From Saccharothrix australiensis (GTDB lineage Bacteria; Actinomycetota; Actinomycetes; Mycobacteriales; Pseudonocardiaceae), in assembly GCF_003634935.1 (NCBI RefSeq), contig NZ_RBXO01000001.1, forward strand, positions 6,597,501 through 6,661,500: a stretch of DNA of 64,000 nucleotides, read 5' to 3'. Shown piece by piece: positions 47,198 to 57,833 of this stretch. How positions within the stretch are numbered: the first letter of the stretch is position 1; every line of letters starts with the position of its first letter. Made by a program: the position numbers and the translations under genes. Under the pieces are notes generated by a model. That model did no database searches. It worked only from the letters and a program-made list of their open reading frames with translations, and was not told where the DNA came from.

Positions 47198-47977
47198 GTG
47201 TCCACACCACTGCTGTGGCGCGTGCTGACGGCCGTCGACCGCGGGTTCGTCGGCCTCAGCGGACGGCTCCGAGTCACCGGCGACATCCCGGCGCACCTCA
47301 AGGGCCGCCCCCTGCTGCTCGCGTCCAACCACATCGGCAACCTCGACCCGTTCGTCCTGATCGCCGCCTGCCGGACCATCGGCGTGGCGCCGCGGTTCCT
47401 GCTCGCGGGCGGGCTGCTCGACGCGCCGATCATGGGTCCCGCGCTGAAGGCGTCCGGCCACCTGCGGGTGGACCGGGCGGCGGCCGACGTCGGCGAGGCG
47501 TACCACCGGACCGTCGAGGCGCTGCGGCGCGGCGGCGACCCGATCGCCCTGTACCCGGAGGGCAGGATCAGCCTGGACCCCGGCCTGTGGCCGGAGCGCG
47601 GCAAGACCGGCGCGGCCCGGCTCGCGCTCAGCGGCGGGGTGCCGGTGATCCCGGTCAGCCAGTGGGGCGCGCACGAGGCCGTCTACTGGGGCAACACGCG
47701 CGTCGCGGGCTGGGCCGACTTCAAGCCCTACCTCACGTCGTACCTGCGCGGGCTGCGGCGGCGGCCGACGTTCCGGGTGCACTTCGGCGCGCCGGTCGAC
47801 CTGTCGGACCTGCGCGACGGGCGGGCGGGCGACGCGCGGCGGGCGCACGAGCGGATCATGCGGGCCATCACGGCGGGCCTGGCGCCGCTGCGCGCCGACG
47901 AGCCGGACCGGCCGCGGTTCCACGACCCGACGCGGCCCACCACGGGCCACAGCCCCTGGCGACCGGAAGCCGCGTGA
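47198..47977 (+). CDS. 1-acylglycerol-3-phosphate acyltransferase (PlsC-like)
   Basis: 259 aa membrane-associated acyltransferase. Catalytic HX4D motif [11 protein letters not shown] near residue 49, and the substrate motif [28 protein letters not shown] (EGR form of FPEGxR). The C-terminus is short and hydrophilic. Phospholipid synthesis is the probable role; acyl specificity unknown. Confidence 0.88.
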   Translation: MSTPLLWRVLTAVDRGFVGLSGRLRVTGDIPAHLKGRPLLLASNHIGNLDPFVLIAACRTIGVAPRFLLAGGLLDAPIMGPALKASGHLRVDRAAADVGEAYHRTVEALRRGGDPIALYPEGRISLDPGLWPERGKTGAARLALSGGVPVIPVSQWGAHEAVYWGNTRVAGWADFKPYLTSYLRGLRRRPTFRVHFGAPVDLSDLRDGRAGDARRAHERIMRAITAGLAPLRADEPDRPRFHDPTRPTTGHSPWRPEAA

Positions 47978-48885
47978 ACACCAGGGGTCTGTCGCTCGCG
48001 CTGCTGTCGTCGTTGACGTTCGGGGTGTCCGGTGTGCTGGCCAAGCCGGTGATGGCGGCCGGTGTCACGCCGACCCAGGTCACCAGCGCGCGGATCGGCA
48101 TCGCGGCCGTGCTGCTGGTGGCGTTCGTGGCGCTGGTCCGGCCGCGGGCGCTGCGGTTCGCCCGCGGGGACTGGGGCCTGCTGGTCGGCTACGGGCTGTT
48201 CGGGGTGATCGGCGCGCCGCTGCTGTTCTTCGTGTCGGCGGCGCGCGTGCCCGTCGGCATCGCGATGTTGCTGGAGTTCACCGCGCCGGTCCTGGTGGCG
48301 CTGTGGGTGCGGTTCGTGCGGGGTACCCGGCTCTCGGGCGCCGTCTGGTGGGGCATCGGCGTGGCGCTGCTGGGGTTGGCGGTGGTCGGCGAGGTGTGGC
48401 AGTCGCCGCGGCTGGACACCGTCGGCGTGCTGGCCGGGCTGGGTTCGGCGGTGTGCACGGCCGCGTACTACCTGCTGGGCGAGCGGGCGGCGGGCAGGCA
48501 CGACCCGTTCGGCGTGCTGGCGGTCGGGATGGTGGTCGGGGCGGTGGTGCTGGCGGTGATCAGCCCGCCTTGGCTGGCGCCGGTGGGGCGGGACACCGAG
48601 CTGGGGCCGGCGTGGTTGCTGCTGGTCGGTTTGGCGTTCGTGGCGACGGCGGTGGCTTATCTGGCGGGGATCGTGTCGCTGCGGCACCTGCCTTCTTCGG
48701 CGGCGAGCGTGATCGGCCTGCTGGAGCCCGTGGTGGCGACGGTGCTGGCGTGGTGGTTGCTCGGCGAGGCGCTGGGTGTGGTCCAGGTCGTCGGGGCGGT
48801 GGTGCTGCTGGGCGGGGCGGCGGTCGTGCAGGTGGCGAGCAGCCGCACCGTCCCCGTGGTGGAGCCGGTGCCCACGCCGGGGTGA
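47974..48885 (+). CDS. EamA (DMT superfamily) transporter
   Basis: 303 aa with ten predicted TM helices in two EamA repeats ([20 protein letters not shown] ... [15 protein letters not shown] and [12 protein letters not shown] ... [17 protein letters not shown]). GTG 47974 overlaps the acyltransferase stop (GTGA). Substrate unknown. Confidence 0.88.
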   Translation: MNTRGLSLALLSSLTFGVSGVLAKPVMAAGVTPTQVTSARIGIAAVLLVAFVALVRPRALRFARGDWGLLVGYGLFGVIGAPLLFFVSAARVPVGIAMLLEFTAPVLVALWVRFVRGTRLSGAVWWGIGVALLGLAVVGEVWQSPRLDTVGVLAGLGSAVCTAAYYLLGERAAGRHDPFGVLAVGMVVGAVVLAVISPPWLAPVGRDTELGPAWLLLVGLAFVATAVAYLAGIVSLRHLPSSAASVIGLLEPVVATVLAWWLLGEALGVVQVVGAVVLLGGAAVVQVASSRTVPVVEPVPTPG

Positions 48886-49146
48886 CGTCGGGCGAATCGC
48901 CAGTGCTCGCACCGTGACCGCTCCGGCGGACCGCACCGGCGTGACCGCACCGGCGTGACCGCACCAGGGCAGCCGCACCAGGGCAGCCGCACCGGGGCGA
49001 CCGCGCCTGGGTGGCAGCAGGGGCGGATGACCGCCGGTGTTTCCATCGCGATGATCGCCGGCTGGTCGCGTTCGGATCGACGAGCACGTCGGGCTCGGCC
49101 GCTGTGTCCGGGCCCCGATACGGATACGGCGTACGCGCTCATTTAA
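48886..49146. repeat. GTGACCGCACCGGC/GGGCAGCCGCACCA short repeats
   Basis: Downstream of the EamA gene, 48911-49010 holds four to six imperfect 15-16-bp units (GTGACCGCACCGGC, then GGGCAGCCGCACCA twice). The remainder to 49146 contains no supportable gene. An ATACGGATACGGCGTACGC stretch (49118-49136) borders the dyad cluster. Confidence 0.55.
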
Positions 49147-49294
49147 GCGTACAACCTACGCCAATAAATAAGCGTAGGCTGTACGCTTAACTTACGCGTA
49201 CAAGATACGCGCAATCTTGCGCGTATGACATACGCGCAAACTCGCATGAGGTTAGCGTATGCCATACGCGTACCAATAGGCGTATGTCGTACGC
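49147..49294. repeat. cluster of six GCGTA-N5-TACGC dyads
   Basis: Perfect dyads with GCGTA arms start at 49147, 49172, 49196, 49221, 49255 and 49280, that is 24-25 bp apart with one 34-bp step. GCGTATGACATACGC and GCGTATGCCATACGC have perfect 6-bp arms and a 3-nt centre. Spacers are AT-rich (CAATAAATAA). The same 15-bp dyad underlies the 27-bp array at 19.2-20.3 kb; GCGTAGGCTGTACGCTTA here differs by one base from the last unit of that array. Confidence 0.85.
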
Positions 49295-49401
49295 TTAAGC
49301 GGTGCGTGGAATGGCTGCGGCTAGGACTGGGCTGGGGCTGGGGCTGGAGGCCACTGGAGATGCGCTGGACGTCTTCAGGGCGGGTGGGCGGTCGTGGCGA
49401 A

Positions 49402-49438
49402 CGCGTCCGGCCCGGCTGGTGTAGCCGGGCCGGACGCG
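49402..49438. terminator. 16-bp-stem hairpin between convergent EamA and rnj
   Basis: CGCGTCCGGCCCGGCT, loop GGTGT, AGCCGGGCCGGACGCG; perfect stem. Between it and rnj (49440-49600) lie three to five imperfect GGTGTCGCCGTCC(C/T)G repeats. Confidence 0.7.
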
Positions 49439-49622
49439 GTGTCACTGTGCCGGTTCGCTGTCGGTGTCGCCGTCCCGGTGTCGCCGTCCCGCGGTGTCGC
49501 TGTTTCAGGGGCCGACGTCCTACAGGGTCGCCGTCCTGTGATGCCCTACGGTGTCGCCGTCTTGTGACGTGACCCGGTCGTCGGGCGAGGGCGTACCTCG
49601 GTCAGGCGGCGGGCAGGTGTGG

Positions 49623-52207
<2,585 letters not shown>

Positions 52208-52245
52208 CCGCCTGACCTGCGCGCGGGCCGTGATGGGCCCGGTGT

Positions 52246-52866
52246 TCACAGGCTCCGGTCGAGCGTCCTGACCGCCGTGACGGCGTCCTCGTCGCCGTCG
52301 TATTCCACTTCGGCGCGCTTCCGGCCGAACGCGTGCAGCAGCAATTCCGAGACCTGTCCGGTCAGCACCACGGGGTTCGGGCCCGCCTTGGCCGTGACCG
52401 ACTCGCCGTCGGGACGGCGCAGCACCACGCCCACCGGGCTGCGGCGATGGGTGAGGCGGGCGGCGGCGCGCAGGCCGCGCCACAGCACGGCGTCCCGCGC
52501 CGGCTCCGGCGACCGGGGCCGCCAGTCGTCGCGGGCGCGGCGGACGTCCTCGTGGTGGACGAAGTACTCGACGCCGTTCACCAGCTCGTCCAGCAGGGCG
52601 TGCGGCGACCACTTCGGTGGTCCGGAGCGCACGAGGTCGACCAGCTCGGGCCACGGCCGGGCCGCGTAGCCGTCCTGGACCTTCCGCGTGTGGGCGGCGA
52701 GCGGTGCGAGCAGGATGCCCGCCGCCGCGTCCGGGCGGCGTTCGCGCAGCACGAGGTGGGCGGCCAGGTCCCTGGTCCGCCACGGGTCGCACAGGGTCGG
52801 CGCGTCCGGCCCGACCTCGGTGAACAGCCTGGTCAGCAGCCTGCGTTCGTCCTGCGCGACACCCAT
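52246..52866 (-). CDS. TIGR03085-type mycothiol/maleylpyruvate-isomerase-like protein
   Basis: 206 aa DinB-like four-helix-bundle protein. N-terminal ERRLLTRLFTEVGPDAPTLCDPWRTRDLAAHLVLRERRPD (core WRTRDLAAHL with a metal-ligand His) and the family-diagnostic EYFVHHEDVRRA. Members often use a metal and mycothiol; the specific substrate is unknown. ATG 52866 follows TAGCCT by 6 nt (52878-52873), a leaderless arrangement. Confidence 0.85.
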   Translation of the reverse strand: MGVAQDERRLLTRLFTEVGPDAPTLCDPWRTRDLAAHLVLRERRPDAAAGILLAPLAAHTRKVQDGYAARPWPELVDLVRSGPPKWSPHALLDELVNGVEYFVHHEDVRRARDDWRPRSPEPARDAVLWRGLRAAARLTHRRSPVGVVLRRPDGESVTAKAGPNPVVLTGQVSELLLHAFGRKRAEVEYDGDEDAVTAVRTLDRSL

Positions 52867-53060
52867 GTGCCCAGGCTACTTCCCGACGCGGGTCGCGCCC
52901 TCCCGACGGGCGGGCCCCCGGCCGGTCCGCGCGCCGCCGGGAGGGCGCGCCGGGGTGCCGACGACCCGCCGGCCGGCGGACCGGGGTGCGTGGGGCGCCG
53001 GCCGGTCCGGAGCCGGGCGCGACGCGTCTCGACCGGGGCCGGGCGCCGGCCGGGCGCGGG

Positions 53061-54506
53061 TCACTTCTCCGCGTAGACCTGCTCGGTGAGCAGCGCGCGG
53101 TCCTTGTTCCACAGCACGCAGGACACCTCCCTGGTGCCCTTGGACGACGCGGCGTCCTGCCGCCACTCGGCCTGCGTCGGCACCACCGCCGCGTACCGCA
53201 GGGTCGCGGACTTGCCCTCCAGCGGCACCCGCGGCGACTGGAACACCAGCGTGCAGTAGTCCTCGGCGAACTCCCGCAGGGCCTCCTCGCCCGGGTACGG
53301 CGCGGACGCCAGCGAGCCGAACGCGTCGCCCTGCGCGAACACCTCGATGTTGTGCGCCTCGTCGCAGTCCGCGCTGGCCACGCGCACCGAGTCGGCCAGG
53401 AAGTCGTCGCCGCACTGGTTCGCGCCGAGCTTGAACTCGGGCAGCTGCCCACCGCCGCCGAAGGTCAGCGTCCGGGCCATCGCGCCGGGCGGCCGGTCGG
53501 CGAACAGCCACCGGTCGACCGCGACACCGCCCAGGAAGAACGCCACCGCGCCCACCACGACACCCGCCGTGGCCAGCTTCTTCAGCCACGGCTTCCGCTG
53601 CCGCGGCGGTGCCGGCGGCGGCGCGTACCGCGCGGTCGGCGAAGGCCCGGCGAAGCCCTGCGGCGGCGTCGGCTGGGTGGCGGCCCGCTCCAGCATGGCG
53701 CGGGCCTGCGGTCCGGTGAGCCGGGCGTTCGGGTCGGGCATCAGCAGCCCGGTGATCACCGCGCCGAGCACGCCGTGCGCCCTGGTCAGCCGCGGCATCT
53801 CGTTCATGATCGCGTGCAGGGTGGACGCGGTGGTGGAGCGCTCGTAGGGGTTGGCGCCCTCCACGGCGTAGCAGAGCGTCGCGCCCAGCGCCCACAGGTC
53901 GGCGGCGGGCGACGCCTCGTGGCCGTGGATGCGCTCGGGCGACATGTAGGCGGGTGACCCGATCAGGCTGCCGCTCGTGGTCAGCCGGGGGTCGTCCACC
54001 GCCTGCGCGATCCCGAAGTCGGTGAGCTTCACCCGTCCGTTGGGCTGCACCATCAGGTTGCCCGGCTTGACGTCCCGGTGGACGATCCCGGCCTGGTGCG
54101 CGGTGTCCAGCGCGGACAGCGCCTGCACCGCGATGGGGATCACCCGTTCCTGCGGCAGCGGGCCGCCTTGGGCGACGATCGCGGACAGCGTCGCCGCCTC
54201 CACCAGCTCCATCACGATGTAGGTGGCGCCGTGCTCGGCGACCACGTCGAACACCGTGACCACGCCGGGGTCGTTGAGCCGGCCCGCGGTGCGCGCCTCG
54301 CGCAGCACCCGCTCCTCCAGCACCCGGCGCTCCTCGTGCGCGATGCCGTCGGGCAGGTGCAGCTCCTTGATCGCGACCTGGCGGCCGATCACGTTGTCCT
54401 GTGCGCGCCACACGACACCCATGCCGCCCCGGCCCAGCTCGCCGAGCAGCGCGTACCTGCCCGCGATGACCCGTGGCTGGACGCTCACACCTTGTGGACC
54501 TGTCAC
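53061..54506 (-). CDS. membrane Ser/Thr protein kinase (PknB-type)
   Basis: 481 aa. Intact Hanks kinase: GRGGMGVVW (25-33), Lys47 in VAIKE, HRDVKPGN (143-150), DFG (163-165), APE-equivalent SPE. A juxtamembrane proline-rich linker, one TM helix (about 311-333), and an extracytoplasmic domain with four cysteines (CGDDF, ADCDEAHNIEVFAQGD, DYCTLV, EVSCVLWN), a septum-formation-like fold rather than PASTA repeats. GAGGAG seven nt upstream supports GTG 54506. Confidence 0.92.
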   Translation of the reverse strand: MTGPQGVSVQPRVIAGRYALLGELGRGGMGVVWRAQDNVIGRQVAIKELHLPDGIAHEERRVLEERVLREARTAGRLNDPGVVTVFDVVAEHGATYIVMELVEAATLSAIVAQGGPLPQERVIPIAVQALSALDTAHQAGIVHRDVKPGNLMVQPNGRVKLTDFGIAQAVDDPRLTTSGSLIGSPAYMSPERIHGHEASPAADLWALGATLCYAVEGANPYERSTTASTLHAIMNEMPRLTRAHGVLGAVITGLLMPDPNARLTGPQARAMLERAATQPTPPQGFAGPSPTARYAPPPAPPRQRKPWLKKLATAGVVVGAVAFFLGGVAVDRWLFADRPPGAMARTLTFGGGGQLPEFKLGANQCGDDFLADSVRVASADCDEAHNIEVFAQGDAFGSLASAPYPGEEALREFAEDYCTLVFQSPRVPLEGKSATLRYAAVVPTQAEWRQDAASSKGTREVSCVLWNKDRALLTEQVYAEK

Positions 54507-54605
54507 CGTCGTACTCCTCAGCCGTGGACGGCGGAACGCTACTTCAGACCACCGGCGGCACCACGCGGTTTCCGCGATTTCGGACCGGGTGGCGAAACGC
54601 CCGGC

Positions 54606-54995
54606 TCAGACCGGCAGGTGCACCTCGTGGCCCGACGCGCGGAGCGCGGTGACGGCGCGGCCCAGGTCGGCGGCCTTCACCAGCAGGTGGTCGGTGTCGT
54701 AGGTGGACAGCGCGAACAGGCCGACCCCGGCCGCGGCGAGCTCGCCGGACAGCGCCGCCATGATCCCGGTGAGGGTGAACTCCAGCGGCCCGCGCACGGT
54801 CAGCAGCCGCCAGCCCGCCTGGACGAGGTCGCTGTCCGGGGCGTGCGCGCTCGGGCACACGATCGACAGCTCGTCGGGCGTCCGGGTCACCGACACCAGC
54901 TCGTGGTCGAGCAGCCCGGCCGGGACGGGCGCGTCGGCGGGCAGCCGCGCGACGGTGTACTCCCCCGGCCGGACGTCGACGATGAGCCGCCTCAC
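54606..54995 (-). CDS. ACT-domain protein (CASTOR/aspartokinase-like)
   Basis: 129 aa with two ACT-like halves: YTVARLPADAPVPAGLL, LSIVCPSAHAP, then GPLEFTLTGIMAALSGELAAAGVGLFALSTYDTDHLLVKA, which is the DUF3606/CASTOR-like ACT signature region. It probably binds an amino acid. GTG 54995 begins 2 nt after the thyX stop, so it is co-transcribed with thyX. Confidence 0.78.
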   Translation of the reverse strand: MRRLIVDVRPGEYTVARLPADAPVPAGLLDHELVSVTRTPDELSIVCPSAHAPDSDLVQAGWRLLTVRGPLEFTLTGIMAALSGELAAAGVGLFALSTYDTDHLLVKAADLGRAVTALRASGHEVHLPV

Positions 54996-54997
54996 GC

Positions 54998-55750
54998 TCA
55001 GCCCTCGGTGACCAGCGGGCTGGAGGCGACCTCCGTGCCGTCGGGCAGCGTGGAGATCGTGAAGTCGGCGAACACGTTGGCCGCCGCCTTCTGGAGCTGG
55101 CGCAGGCACTCGACGGCGAGCGCGCGGATCTCGACGTCGGCGTGCTCGGTGGCGCGCATGGCGATGAAGTGCCGCCACGCGCGGTAGTTGCCGGTGACCA
55201 CGATCCGGGTCTCGGTGGCGTTGGGCAGGATCGCGCGGGCCGCCTGCCTGGCCTGCTTGCGGCGCAGGGTGGCGCTCGGCACGTCGGAGAACTTCTCCTC
55301 CAGGCCCTTGAGCAGCTCGTTGTAGGCGTCGACGCTGGCCTGGGCCGCCGCGACGAACTTCGCGTGCAGCTCGGGGTCGTCGGCGATGACGTCCGGCTCC
55401 ACCATCGCGGCGTTGCGCTCGGGCACGTACCGCTGGGACAGCTGCGAGTACGAGAAGTGGCGGTGCCGGATCAACTCGTGGGTGAGCGACCGCGAGATGC
55501 CCGTCAGGTAGAAGCTGACCGAGCCGTGTTCGAGCACGGAGAGGTGGCCGACCTCGATGATGTGCTTGAGGTAGCCGGCGTTGGTGGCGGTGGCCGGGTT
55601 GGGCTTGGTCCACGACTGGTAGCAGGCGCGGCCGGCGAACTCGGCGAGCGCCTCGCCGCCGTCGGAGTCGGTGGACCACGGTACGTCCGCCGGGGGGAAG
55701 AACTCCGTCTTCGCGATCAACTGCACCTTCGGCGACACCGTCTCAGCCAT
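54998..55750 (-). CDS. thyX: flavin-dependent thymidylate synthase ThyX
   Basis: 250 aa. The ThyX signature RHRX7S is [11 protein letters not shown] at residues 95-105; ELIRHR and the C-terminal FVxxR-type region ([10 protein letters not shown]) are present. ATG 55750 is 6 nt after TAGGGT (55762-55757). In the actinobacterial block thyX precedes dapA and rnj; here a kinase and a TIGR03085 gene intervene. Confidence 0.95.
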   Translation of the reverse strand: MAETVSPKVQLIAKTEFFPPADVPWSTDSDGGEALAEFAGRACYQSWTKPNPATATNAGYLKHIIEVGHLSVLEHGSVSFYLTGISRSLTHELIRHRHFSYSQLSQRYVPERNAAMVEPDVIADDPELHAKFVAAAQASVDAYNELLKGLEEKFSDVPSATLRRKQARQAARAILPNATETRIVVTGNYRAWRHFIAMRATEHADVEIRALAVECLRQLQKAAANVFADFTISTLPDGTEVASSPLVTEG

Positions 55751-55869
55751 GCCGGAACCCTAACCGATCCGCGCGGTCGTCCACTTGCGACGGGCACCTG
55801 CTCGCGGAGGGTGTCGAGGCCGCGCCGCAGCGCTCGACGCACGACGTGACGGAAGTCGCGATCGAAGTC

Positions 55870-55886
55870 ATGTCAGTCACTGACAT
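55870..55886. promoter_or_regulatory. perfect 17-bp palindrome, operator-like
   Basis: ATGTCAGT-C-ACTGACAT, 8-bp perfect arms. Its half, GTCACTGAC, recurs at 56088-56096 directly upstream of the RHH-gene -35. Confidence 0.5.
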
Positions 55887-56068
55887 CAGAGTGGAATCAC
55901 ATCCGCGACTCCGCCGACGACACCGCTCGACACCGCTCGGCCCCGTGCCGCGACGGTAAGCCCGCCGCGTCCGCCTGCGGCCCGCACAGGACCCGCATCC
56001 CTTTTGCGCACCGCGCCCGACGAGGTCGGACACCACCCGGCCACCCGTGCCGTGCACCCGGTGCCGCA

Positions 56069-56134
56069 GTGGTGACACCACCCTGGCGTCACTGACCTCT
56101 TGACTGGTGTCGGAAATGGAGTCATTGTGGTGTC
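56069..56134 (+). promoter_or_regulatory. leaderless promoter of the RHH-DUF4097 operon with TGGTGTC half-sites
   Basis: TTGACT (56100-56105), 17 nt, CATTGT (56123-56128), +1 predicted at the ATG itself (56135). GTGGTGACACCAC (56069-56081), TGGTGTC (56105-56111) and TGGTGTC (56128-56134) flank or overlap it and may bind the encoded RHH protein. Confidence 0.5.
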
Positions 56135-56656
56135 ATGGATCTGTCGCCGTACATCGCACAACTGCGCGAGGACCTCGCGACAGCCGCGTCCGCCGGGGAT
56201 GACGACACCCGGCGCACCGCGGCCGTGCTGTCCGCCGCGCTGGAGCCCGCCGCCCGGCTGGCACTCATGAACGCCCTGTCCGACCTGGCCGCGGAGGTGA
56301 CCGTGGCGCTCGACGGCCCGGTCGTCGAGGTCCGGCTGGACGGCCGGGACGTCCAGGTGGTCGTCACCGGCGCGTCACCCGCGCCCGAGGACCCCGAACC
56401 GGAGCCGAGCGAGGTCCCCCGGCCCACCGCCGGTGACGTCACGCGGATCACCCTGCGGCTGCTCGACGAGCTGAAGTCGAAGGCCGAGCAGGCCGCGGCG
56501 TCGCAGGGCATGTCGCTCAACACGTTCGTCGCCCACGCCGTGCAGGGCGCGGTGGGTGGGCGGCGCGGCCGGCAGTCGGCGCAGGGGCCGCAGGCCGGGC
56601 ACGCCAAGCCACCCAAGGACGACGGTTCCCGCGTCCGCGGCTGGGTCCAGGGCTGA
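56135..56656 (+). CDS. ribbon-helix-helix (HicB-C-terminal-like) protein
   Basis: 173 aa. An N-terminal helical domain (MDLSPYIAQLREDLATAA, ALMNALSDLAAEVTVALDG), an acidic proline linker (PAPEDPEPEPSEVP), and a C-terminal RHH segment RITLRLLDELKSKAEQAAASQGMSLNTFVAHAV that resembles the DNA-binding part of HicB. There is no HicA toxin; instead it is followed 9 bp later by a DUF4097 gene, a pairing recurrent in actinobacteria. It probably regulates this operon. Confidence 0.8.
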   Translation: MDLSPYIAQLREDLATAASAGDDDTRRTAAVLSAALEPAARLALMNALSDLAAEVTVALDGPVVEVRLDGRDVQVVVTGASPAPEDPEPEPSEVPRPTAGDVTRITLRLLDELKSKAEQAAASQGMSLNTFVAHAVQGAVGGRRGRQSAQGPQAGHAKPPKDDGSRVRGWVQG

Positions 56657-56665
56657 GGGGGGATC

Positions 56666-57556
56666 GTGGAGTCGTCGGAGGTCGTGAGGCGGCAGAGCTT
56701 CGAGGTGGAGGGCGTGGTCGAGGTCGACGTCGCCATCCTGTCCGGGCGGGTGCGGGTGCACCTCGTGGACGAGCCGGGCGTGCACGTGGAGGTGCGGCAC
56801 CAGGAGTCCTCGGGCGAGTCGTGGACCGCGGGCTTGACCAGCCTGCTGAGCTGGGTGAACGACCAGTTCGGCGCCGGGCAGGGCCAGCCGGCCGGGCCCG
56901 CCGAGGCGGTGCGCGACGCGCGGCTGGAGCTGACCGGGCAGCGGTTGCGGGTCCAGTCGTCCAAGTCGCTGCCGCTGCGGGCGGTGCCGCTGGACGTGAC
57001 GGTGCGCGCGCCGAGCGGGTCGCACGTGCTCGCGAAGGCGGGCGCGGCCGACGTGACGGTGACCGGCACGGCCGGGCGGCTGGAGATCCGGACCGGCACG
57101 GGCGACGTCACGGCGGACCGCGCGGACGCGCCGTCCCACGTGCACTCCGGCTCGGGGAAGGTGCGGCTGGGCCCGATGCTGGGCGGGCTGCGCGCGAAGA
57201 CCGGCAGCGGCGACGTCGAGGTGTCGTCCGTCGGCGGCAACACCGTCGTGTACACCGGGACGGGTGACGTGTGGTTGGGCGCGGTGCAGCACGACGTGCA
57301 GGTGCGCACCGGCAGCGGTGACGTCACCGTCGCGGACGCGGCGGCGGGCCGACTCCAACTGGGCACCGGTTCGGGTGATCTGCGGGTCGGCGTCCGGCCG
57401 GGGGTGGCCGCGCGGATCGACCTGGCGTCGACCGGTGGCACGGCGCGCAGCGAGCTGGACGTGTCGGACACCCCGCCGGAGGGCGGCGAGGCGCCGCTGT
57501 CCGTCACGGGCCGCACCGGCAGCGGTCACGCGCTGGTGACCGCGTCGTCGAGCTGA
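56666..57556 (+). CDS. DUF4097 beta-strand-repeat (adhesin-like) protein
   Basis: 296 aa, no signal peptide or TM, so apparently cytoplasmic. The second half consists of repeated short strands with the pattern TGSGDV (IRTGTGDVTADRA, AKTGSGDVEVSSV, VYTGTGDVWLGAV, VRTGSGDVTVADA, LGTGSGDLRVGV), a right-handed beta-helix-like DUF4097. GTG 56666 has GGGGGG upstream. Function unknown; co-expressed with the RHH protein. Confidence 0.85.
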   Translation: MESSEVVRRQSFEVEGVVEVDVAILSGRVRVHLVDEPGVHVEVRHQESSGESWTAGLTSLLSWVNDQFGAGQGQPAGPAEAVRDARLELTGQRLRVQSSKSLPLRAVPLDVTVRAPSGSHVLAKAGAADVTVTGTAGRLEIRTGTGDVTADRADAPSHVHSGSGKVRLGPMLGGLRAKTGSGDVEVSSVGGNTVVYTGTGDVWLGAVQHDVQVRTGSGDVTVADAAAGRLQLGTGSGDLRVGVRPGVAARIDLASTGGTARSELDVSDTPPEGGEAPLSVTGRTGSGHALVTASSS

Positions 57557-57613
57557 CCGACCGCTCGCGCGGTCCGACCGGCCGACCGCTCACCGAGTCG
57601 GGCTGACCGGCTT

Positions 57614-57646
57614 CCCGCGGCGCGCTTCGCACCCGCGCGCCGCGGG
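57614..57646. terminator. G/C hairpin after DUF4097
   Basis: CCCGCGGCGCG and CGCGCCGCGGG pair perfectly over 11 bp around an 11-nt loop, between convergent DUF4097 and YcaQ-like genes. Confidence 0.5.
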
Positions 57647-57679
57647 GTCGGCGACCGCGATGCCGTTCACCGCGCCAAG

Positions 57680-57812
57680 CCACACCGCGCCAAGCCCGAC
57701 CCCGCCGCGCCGGCCCGCAACCGCACCGCGACCGCACCGGACCGCACCCGACCGGACCGGACTGCACCGCACCGCGACTGCACCGCGACTGCACCGGACC
57801 GCGACCGCCGTG
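57680..57812. repeat. ACCGCACCGCG/ACCGGACCG short tandem repeats
   Basis: About twelve imperfect 5-6-bp-based copies (ACCGCG, ACCGCACCG, ACCGGACCG) just beyond the YcaQ-like gene; includes two copies of CGCGCCAAGCC (57675-57701). Confidence 0.55.
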
Positions 57813-57833
57813 CGCGTGCCCCCGAAAGTCGCC

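Larger units (their letters stand above)
55751..56134. other. divergent thyX / RHH-gene control region
   Basis: Contains the thyX -10 (55757-55762), the 17-bp palindrome ATGTCAGTCACTGACAT (55870-55886), a second copy of its core GTCACTGAC(C)TC at 56088-56099, and the RHH promoter. No gene is supportable. Confidence 0.6.

Noticed and set aside
56135..57556. HicAB toxin-antitoxin system.
   Set aside because: The second gene is a DUF4097 beta-repeat protein, not HicA; only a HicB-like RHH segment is present.
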